Positions 47,874 to 53,680 of a DNA stretch of 53,680 nucleotides are shown in pieces. Position 1 is the first letter of the stretch. Each line of letters opens with the position of its first letter. Source of the DNA: Branchiostoma floridae (lineage: Eukaryota > Chordata > Leptocardii > Amphioxiformes > Branchiostomatidae); contig NC_049996.1 in the NCBI RefSeq assembly GCF_000003815.2, positions 2,468,350 to 2,522,029 of the forward strand, written 5' to 3'. The notes below the pieces were generated by a model. That model was not told the DNA's origin. It saw only the letters and a program-made list of their open reading frames with translations, and did not search any database. A program made the position numbers and the translations under genes.

Positions 47874-49614
47874 CACGCCATGACCTAGATCGAACAGTTT
47901 TCGAACATGTTTTCTATGCAGTTCGAATCGCTCCGCTGTCCTTAGCAACACGTTGCTAAGGAAACGCTTCTCGCGCGTCAGGTGGATGGAATTTCATCCG
48001 AGTTTTACAGCTGCTTTAGACCTGATTGCCGGCCTTTCTACCAAGATTGCGTTCTATATGTCATAGAGGAATATTATGTAATCTCGATATGGTCCATCTT
48101 TGTGGGGTTTTATGTCTAGTTTCCTGATCATGTTTGTTACACAGTGAAATTGGCAAAATGGTGGTGCCATTATGAGCTAAATTTTCGACGAATTTGAATA
48201 TCGGGGCAAATGTATTACGCCTTCAATTCTTTTTTCAATGACTAGTGCGCCAGAATTGTTGAATCTTTTACTATACCTCTTCTGAAAATCTTGTTGGTTT
48301 GAAATCTGGAAAGGTTTGTAATTCCATTTTTACTGAGGTCACCCTTTCGACTGTTCTAAATCCAAATGTTGTAAGTCGTTGGTTTGGTTGATTCGAGTGC
48401 AATCGACTTTTAACACAAGTATCGGCACCAATATACCTCTCCAGTGTTTTCAAAGGATGCCTAAAGAAAAACTACACGTGAAGACGGAGTGAATTAGCAA
48501 ACTGGATCGTAGTTTTACGGTAACTAGTACGTAAATACAATGGTGCGGGTCTGGCGTGTGCTCTATGGAACGGGCGCTGATGCCAGCGCTGAAGCGTTCC
48601 TTTTTGGACGCCTCTGATGAGGTGGCCTCGCGCGGTTCAAATTTAAGCCCTTTTCTCCATCGAAAATGATAAAATGCCATATACCACCTGAAAAAAAGAG
48701 ATTTTGGTCTATTTTACGAACTAGATTTCCTTTCGTTCTGAAATCTGCTGTAAGGTAAAACGCAGCGGGGAACTAGCGCTAAAATCAACTGATTTCAGAT
48801 CATATCATCAAACGGGTAGAGGTAAAAGTCGGTTTAAAAAGTCCGTAGGAGTAAAATGGAAACCTTGAAAATTGTAAACGTGATGAAATATTGATTGTAC
48901 ATAGTTGTAAACTCGAGCGACAAGCTTTTTGGTAGGTAGTCCCGACGCCCGGGGTTCATGGAACGTACAACTGTCTCAAAACGGCGCGCTGTTCGCTACG
49001 CAGTCAGTCAGAAATTTTGAAGTTAGATTTATATCACTTCGGATTGGTATATTGGCTTGAAACTTGGAATTCATAAACTTGGGACTACCGTAAACAAAAT
49101 TCCGGTCATAATATTTAAGATTTACGGAAGGAGGAGCTGTCCCGGTTGGATAATTGCTAAATCGTCAAACCCGGTGCGTTCTATTCTGCAATCAAATTTA
49201 TGACATGACTTCACGGAATATCGGGGCAAATGCATTACGCCTTAAAAATCTGTGATAAATCTTATACTTTCAGAAACTAGAACTAGAAGGTTTGCTCTTT
49301 CATACGCAGGATATTTCCTGTTGGTTTGACATCTACAACAGGTTGAAAACAACAGGGGAATTTACGCGAAAGTCACCTGATTTTGGGTCGTATTTGTTAC
49401 AACAAAACGATACAAAATCGGTTTAAAAAAACATATGACCTGAAACGGAGGCTAGAATACTGTGAATGACTTGAAATTAAGAAGATACGCAGTTGTATAC
49501 TCCAGCGACAAGCTTTCTTGTGAGGGGTGTTGACACCCGGAGTCTTGGAACGGACTACTTTCTCTCGCGGAAGGAATAGAAAACTGCATAGAACTCTCGG
49601 CATGGCGTGGCGGC
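47874..49614. mobile_element. 1.74-kb DNA transposon inserted in the minisatellite
   Basis: The ends cagccggcacgccatg and catggcgtggcggctg form 16-bp inverted repeats (one mismatch) directly flanked by cacc (47870-47873 and 49615-49618). Removing the element and one cacc restores a normal minisatellite unit (aaacacacctgtcctta), so the insertion is well supported. The 4-bp duplication excludes classic hAT, Tc1 and Harbinger; no superfamily is assigned. Inside are diverged repeated modules: tcggggcaaatg/cattacgcc (about 48200 and 49220) and ggtttaaaaa...cgacaagctttt (about 48830-48990 and 49415-49560). No transposase frame was found. Confidence 0.75.
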
Positions 49615-49830
49615 TGCACCTGTCCTTAGTGATGAACACTATCTACTCAAAAACATATCTGTCCTTGGTTCTTAAAAACATCCACACACAAACATGCCTG
49701 TCCTTGCTGCTGAACACCATCCACACGCAAACATGCCTGTCCTTGGTGCTGAACACCATTCACACACAAACATGCCTGTCCTTGGTGCTGAACACCATTC
49801 ACACAATTGAACATACCATAAACTTTAAAC
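49615..49830. repeat. 39-bp minisatellite, right part
   Basis: About five units continue the array split at 47873. The frame across it reads a 13-residue repeat (CLSLVLNTIHTQT), which is a by-product of the 39-bp period. Confidence 0.85.
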
Positions 49831-50623
49831 ATTAAATAAAATGTACTAGCTCAGTCGGTAAGAAGTTTACCTCGTTTCGTTATTCTGTACGAGCGTAACG
49901 TTACGCACATCTGTATACCAGCCCATGCACATAAGGGGATTATCGTAGCGGATTAGGATCAGGATTAAGTTTGGAAACGAACACTTTGGAACAAAAATTG
50001 TCCCGTAAAGGTTAACGTTATCCGCAACGGTGGGGTGAGCACCAATATCTCTTTTAGTCTTTTTTTTCCTGTCCTGTTGAGGAAATTCTCCGATAACAAA
50101 TTTTCTGATTTACACCCCTGTTAGCGACATCTAGTGGCGAAAATGCAAACTGCAGTTACAATACGTATTTGCAATGACTGCTCGCGCACGGTCTCACAGC
50201 GCCCCATAACGATTTGTTTGCAAAGTACACTTCGAAAATGTGAGTTTCACCTGAATGACTCAGTACACATAAAATCACATTGATAGATAGACGATAATCC
50301 TCCTTATAATTCTTCACAATTTTTAAGAAAGCAACAACAAAAACATGAGTCGTGATAAATATGGTTCAAAATAGACTGAAATATCTGCATATAAATCATT
50401 TGCTTATTTGCGATCCCCTTCCGATCCAAGCATCCTAAGAGGAACCCATCCAAAAAGGACAGCATACGAGCGCCCCCCAGTGACTGTTTTACTAAGTGCA
50501 TGTTTAAACTAAAAATACCCCACATATACTTTACTCCATACTGTGCCTTTGCTTCATTTTATTGCAATCCTTTCGGTCGAAATAGTCACGAGAATATAGG
50601 AGACACCGTTAGGTACTACTTAC
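49831..50623. other. No gene seen
   Basis: AT-rich with no supported exon. The next exon of the minus-strand gene at 50624 was not found here with confidence. Confidence 0.4.
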
Positions 50624-50732
50624 CACCCAAAAACGGACGTATCGAGACTTCCAAGGACAGTTTTAACCACCGTGTTCTGTCCCTTCCAGACATACTCGTA
50701 CTCGCCATCTTGAAAAGGCGTGCCCTTACCAC
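50624..50732 (-). CDS. Probable internal exon of an unidentified minus-strand gene
   Basis: On the minus strand the acceptor ttatcaacag ends at 50733 and the donor gtaagt starts at 50623. In the frame with 2 nt left over at each end it encodes 35 residues, starting GKGTPFQDGEYEYVWKGQN and ending SLDTSVFG. The GEYEYVWKGQ segment weakly recalls the N-terminal strand of large lipid-transfer proteins (vitellogenin/apolipophorin type, GKxYxYxYxG), but this is a guess. An alternative reading starts at ATG 50708 (caagATGG context, 28 residues, same donor) and would make it a first coding exon. The first reading looks more protein-like. Partner exons were not found. Confidence 0.45.
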
Positions 50733-50889
50733 CTGTTGATAATCACCAGAATTTGCATTCTGTTTTTGATTAGATCAAAAATTAGATTATTCAGAACTTG
50801 ATAGACAAGCACAACACAGGCAAAGTTGTTATGATTTTCATGTGGTTTTAACTCACAAATGTTTCTGCATCTGTATCTATATAGCCGGT

Positions 50890-50975
50890 ATAACCGCCGT
50901 TCGGCGTAACACACCAGCTTCGCAGGCACGCGGCGCGGCAGCAGCTGGTTATATTACACCGAACGACTCGTTACC
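50890..50975. repeat. GC-rich inverted repeat
   Basis: The pair cgttcggcgtaacacaccagct and agctggttatattacaccgaacg is largely complementary across a GC-rich loop (tcgcaggcacgcggcgcggc). It is probably a compact MITE or hairpin. Confidence 0.5.
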
Positions 50976-52019
50976 CTTGTTGTTCTTTAACCTGTGGTTG
51001 AATGATACTTTCTTTTCAACAGCAACAACAAAACAACAGGGAATTCTCGGTAACTGGAAATTTATTGAGGGTTAGATCTATAATCGGTAGTACTGTTCTA
51101 TTGGATAATCAGGCAAATGAATTACGTAACCTATGACTTGCGTGACCCTGACAGTGCACGTGCCTTGTAGAGGTTAAAACTTTATTCTATACCCTGATTA
51201 CCCACGTAGAGATAATGCAAAATAGTTACCGCTTGTCGATCAAAACGAAACATATCTTTTCCGGGTATCGAAAATGCTGTTCTTTGCTCCTAAACGTTTT
51301 GAAAAGTGCCAACATCACAGTCTTAGAGTTGGTGTGCGCCATTTATGTAGTTGTAAACGTCTGGAAGTCAGAGTACCCCGGGTGGATTCATTCACTTCAC
51401 TCGGGCACAAAGTTAGCGCTCTTTGGCCCCGTAATAACAACTTTAATCCGCCGGGTAGGGGATAGCTCTACTGTAAATATAAGCATTGTTGCGATAGTTT
51501 TATGTTCGTGTTTTCGTGATGACATCACAGTAAACTTAAAACTACTGGTGTCCACAGGTGGTAAATCAAATAAACATATTAGTTTCTTAGTTACACAGCC
51601 TTTACTGTCTTCTCTACAGACTTTTTGACAACCTATCTACTGTTTTTATCAGTATGAAGTTTAAGAAAAGCTAGCTATGTTGAATACGCTATAATGATGT
51701 TTGCTAAGAGTGTTGGGAGTACCATACTGTTGTTTATCTTTACTAGTGTTAATTGTAGGGAAGGGGCACATGCATTTCTAGTAAGGGGTGGGGCCTGTCA
51801 ATATGCAAGTTATTTATCAAATCAAGACTTTATGGCCTGGCATTAATGGTTTGTCCCTATCCACGCAACTGTGTTCTGTTTTACATTATGATTCAGCTAT
51901 TCCTTGCTGTTGTGATTTCTGTTCCTTACATTGTTCAACAAGCTGTGAGAAAATAGCACTCAACTTACTCATGAAACAAGATAGAAACAAGATAGATGCT
52001 GAAAAAATACAAGCACAGA
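50976..52019. other. Little seen; MITE trace
   Basis: A fragment starting ctgtaaatataagcattg (51471-51545) follows TA and resembles the ctgtaaatgc MITE family. Otherwise there are no supported exons. Confidence 0.4.
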
Positions 52020-52034
52020 GTTTGGAACACAATG

Positions 52035-52040
52035 CTGAAG
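52035..52040 (-). terminator. Candidate poly(A) signal for the minus-strand gene
   Basis: AATAAA on the minus strand (tttatt on +) is followed by GT-rich sequence (cattgtgttcc, ctgtgcttgtatttttt). It lies about 530 nt past the stop at 52569 and would give an ordinary 3' UTR. Confidence 0.4.
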
Positions 52041-52499
52041 AGATTTTATTGCAGCACAAAATGGTACACATTCACATACCGTTATTCGTTCCAGTTTTAA
52101 GTGCTAAACTACAGTGACATTTGCCGTAACAGAATACAGTCTTCACATGTTAAAGTCGTTTTGTTTCTCTTGCCCTCCGCCTGAAGTTTGGACTAGACTG
52201 TAGTTGTCAGTCAGAAATATGATATTGTATCTGTATCAAGAAACTTTAACACGGTTTATGTATAGCACTAATGCAACCAAACTGGAATAATGATTTTCAA
52301 CATGGTAGCATTCAAATACTTCAAACTGCAATTAGATTTGTATCCATAGTACTTTCCCCTAGTATGCAGTACAGAGATATTGGTATAACGTAGCAAGGGC
52401 ACATAATGTATAAACTGTTCAATTGTGCAAGAATAATTCGCAGAGTTGTCGACGGAAAGTTGTGATGAACTATTACCGACATGTCACATTCTCTAAACT

Positions 52500-52575
52500 A
52501 CGTGTAGTGACGTCACTTCCTGTTGTCAGATGACGTCACTTCCGGCTAATTCCCGCCGCCAGCGTGACTCAGTGA
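52500..52575. promoter_or_regulatory. CRE/ETS/E2F/AP-1 motif block
   Basis: It holds two full CRE octamers tgacgtca (52508-52515, 52531-52538), each directly followed by an ETS-type site (cacttcctg; cacttccgg), an E2F-like attcccgcc (52549-52557) and an AP-1 tgactca (52565-52571). The block is CpG-rich. Such arrays mark proximal promoters, yet this one lies beside the stop codon of the minus-strand gene. It could drive a + strand gene beginning near 52.6 kb or an antisense transcript. Confidence 0.5.
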
Positions 52576-52620
52576 CAAGCCGCACAGTTTCCCAGGTACA
52601 CTTTGTAGCCTTTGTCGATG
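52569..52620 (-). CDS. Terminal coding exon of an unidentified minus-strand gene
   Basis: On the minus strand a strong acceptor (ccgtcctttgcag) ends at 52621. The exon supplies one base to complete the codon left by the exon at 53108-53208, then reads IDKGYKVYLGNCAACH and stops at 52571-52569. The phase match and clean splice sites support it. The final CAACH resembles a CxxCH heme-binding motif, but it lies at the extreme C-terminus and may be fortuitous. The intron (52621-53107) is 487 bp. Confidence 0.55.
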
Positions 52621-53107
52621 CTGCAAAGGACGGCATGGAAATCTTAGCATTACTAGTACTTTACAGTAACTGCAATGACAGTTTATAAGAGTACAGACCC
52701 AATCATTTCATCCTTCATTTTCCCACAACATCTAATTTATAAAGTTTTACAAAAGATGCACCGATACATTCGTATTGGTTGATGTATACTGAATAATAAT
52801 GATAATCAGGTCCTTACATATATGAAGAGTGAAGCGCAGGCCACATCAAAGAAATTGTTTACATATACAATGTCAGAAAATGAAAGAATTTTTGCAGTTG
52901 AAGGTTAGCGTTTGTCTAACTATGGCATGAATATGGCACTAAGACTGGCAGAATATTCTTTAGACACAGAGTTGTAGCAATTATAGAAAATATGAAAACC
53001 ATGTATCTTATTCTACTTCCAAAGCTGTGAAAGAGAAAAGAACTTTAAGAACATTAAGCACAGTTTACTTTTGAAGATTATGAATGGAGAGAAGACGTAG
53101 AACATAC

Positions 53108-53208
53108 CTGGTCTCATCAGGTGAAGAAAAGGCGCAGATCTCGGCTCCCTTGGGGGCAGCTTTCACAGTCACCTTGCCCACAGCTGCTGCAGCTGCTGCA
53201 CTGAACAG
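53108..53208 (-). CDS. Internal exon of the same unidentified minus-strand gene
   Basis: The acceptor acatgtgttacag ends at 53209 and the donor gtatgt starts at 53107. Only one frame is open: LFSAAAAAAVGKVTVKAAP, then GAEICAFSSPDET, leaving two bases (ag) that join c of the next exon to give Ser. GC-rich codons contrast with the surrounding AT-rich sequence. The VTVKAAPxxxxICA pattern faintly recalls a macroglobulin-domain strand of alpha-2-macroglobulin-type proteins; this is weak and not claimed as identity. The gene continues beyond the right edge of the window. Confidence 0.55.
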
Positions 53209-53680
53209 CTGTAACACATGTACCAACCGAATCAGGTGCAGGAAAAAACAAGAAGCAAGGCCACGATGGCTTGACTGTAAAAGTCGGAACGCATTAATTT
53301 TTTTCTGTTCCCAAAGAAAACAAAGTTTCTGACCATACTGTAAATCATATAAAGAAGCTGCAAATTCAGTCGTAAATAAAAGGAAAAAACAGAAAATGGA
53401 AACTAACGAACGAAGCGTTTTAAAGTCAAAGGAGAAGATACGAAATGGCAAAAATGAAGAACTTAATTTTTGGTACACACTGTGCCATGGTCTGAGTCTT
53501 CCGTCATTTATTCAACCTTCGTTACAATTTAGAGTTCATAATGAAAGCAGCAGTTTTCTCTCGCACGCTTTTATACGTTTTGGGGTGCTCTGATGATGTA
53601 ATTCATATACCGAAATCAGTATTTCCTACACAGTACAGAAGCAATCATATACACGGAATAGCAAACACAATTTACTCATT

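Noticed and set aside
47930-47965. RFX X-box candidate ccttagcaac-ac-gttgctaagg
   Set aside because: The half-sites are everted (gcaac then gttgc) and not in the canonical gttgcc-at-ggcaac order; it lies inside a transposon.
47540-49830. Array that could be mistaken for CRISPR repeats
   Set aside because: The units are contiguous degenerate 39-bp minisatellite repeats without unique spacers, in a eukaryotic context.
49527-49835. Open frame encoding a 13-residue repeat
   Set aside because: It follows from the 39-bp period (divisible by three) of the minisatellite; there is no start context, splice sites or domain.
53084-53332. Plus-strand open frame over 53.1-53.3 kb
   Set aside because: The minus strand has matching splice sites and phase across two exons; the plus frame has no splice support.

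Overview
The window looks like nuclear DNA of an invertebrate deuterostome, most likely an amphioxus (Branchiostoma). This is inferred from the AT-rich sequence, GT-AG split genes, a DUSP3-like phosphatase gene, many small DNA transposons and tRNA-derived SINEs, CR1-type LINE fragments and frequent acatgta runs. Nothing prokaryotic, plasmid-like or CRISPR-like was seen. Only a few percent of the window is coding.

Gene content. (1) One confidently recognised gene lies on the + strand: a DUSP3/VHR-like dual-specificity phosphatase with three coding exons (31935-32080, 42812-43041, 43603-43997). They join in frame to 256 aa with Asp100, Cys132 and Arg138 in catalytic positions. Intron 1 is about 10.7 kb and packed with repeats. 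The first coding exon starts 2 nt after a splice acceptor, so an untranslated exon must lie upstream. The best poly(A) signals are at 47145 and 47429. (2) At the right edge is the 3' end of a minus-strand gene (exons 53208-53108 and 52620-52569), supported by matching splice phases; its family is not identified. (3) A further minus-strand internal exon is likely at 50732-50624.

Layout. 1-31 kb: apparently intergenic or 5' intronic, dominated by repeats. These include a LINE with an intact reverse-transcriptase domain (2.0-3.9 kb), LINE 3' ends, SINEs, hAT-like, PIF/Harbinger-like and Tc1/mariner-like non-autonomous elements, a nested transposon cluster (20.5-21.3 kb), a 1.8-kb element with arms of about 500 bp (26.9-28.7 kb), a triplicated coding-like module (25.9-29.0 kb) and tandem repeats. 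31.1-31.7 kb: an inverted pair of Penelope-type termini, each with a hammerhead-ribozyme-like motif and flanked by a 12-bp duplication, just upstream of the phosphatase coding start. 32-42.8 kb: phosphatase intron 1 with a tandem repeat, several elements with recognisable target-site duplications, and two more LINE remnants. 43-47.5 kb: phosphatase 3' exons and probable 3' UTR. 47.5-49.8 kb: a 39-bp minisatellite split by a 1.7-kb DNA transposon whose empty site can be inferred. 50.6-53.7 kb: minus-strand exons and a CRE/ETS-rich block.

The genes show no operon-like cooperation. The phosphatase converges on the minus-strand genes to its right. The most unusual items are the paired hammerhead-like motifs, the nested and target-site-resolved transposons, the triplicated unidentified module, and the CRE/ETS array next to a stop codon.
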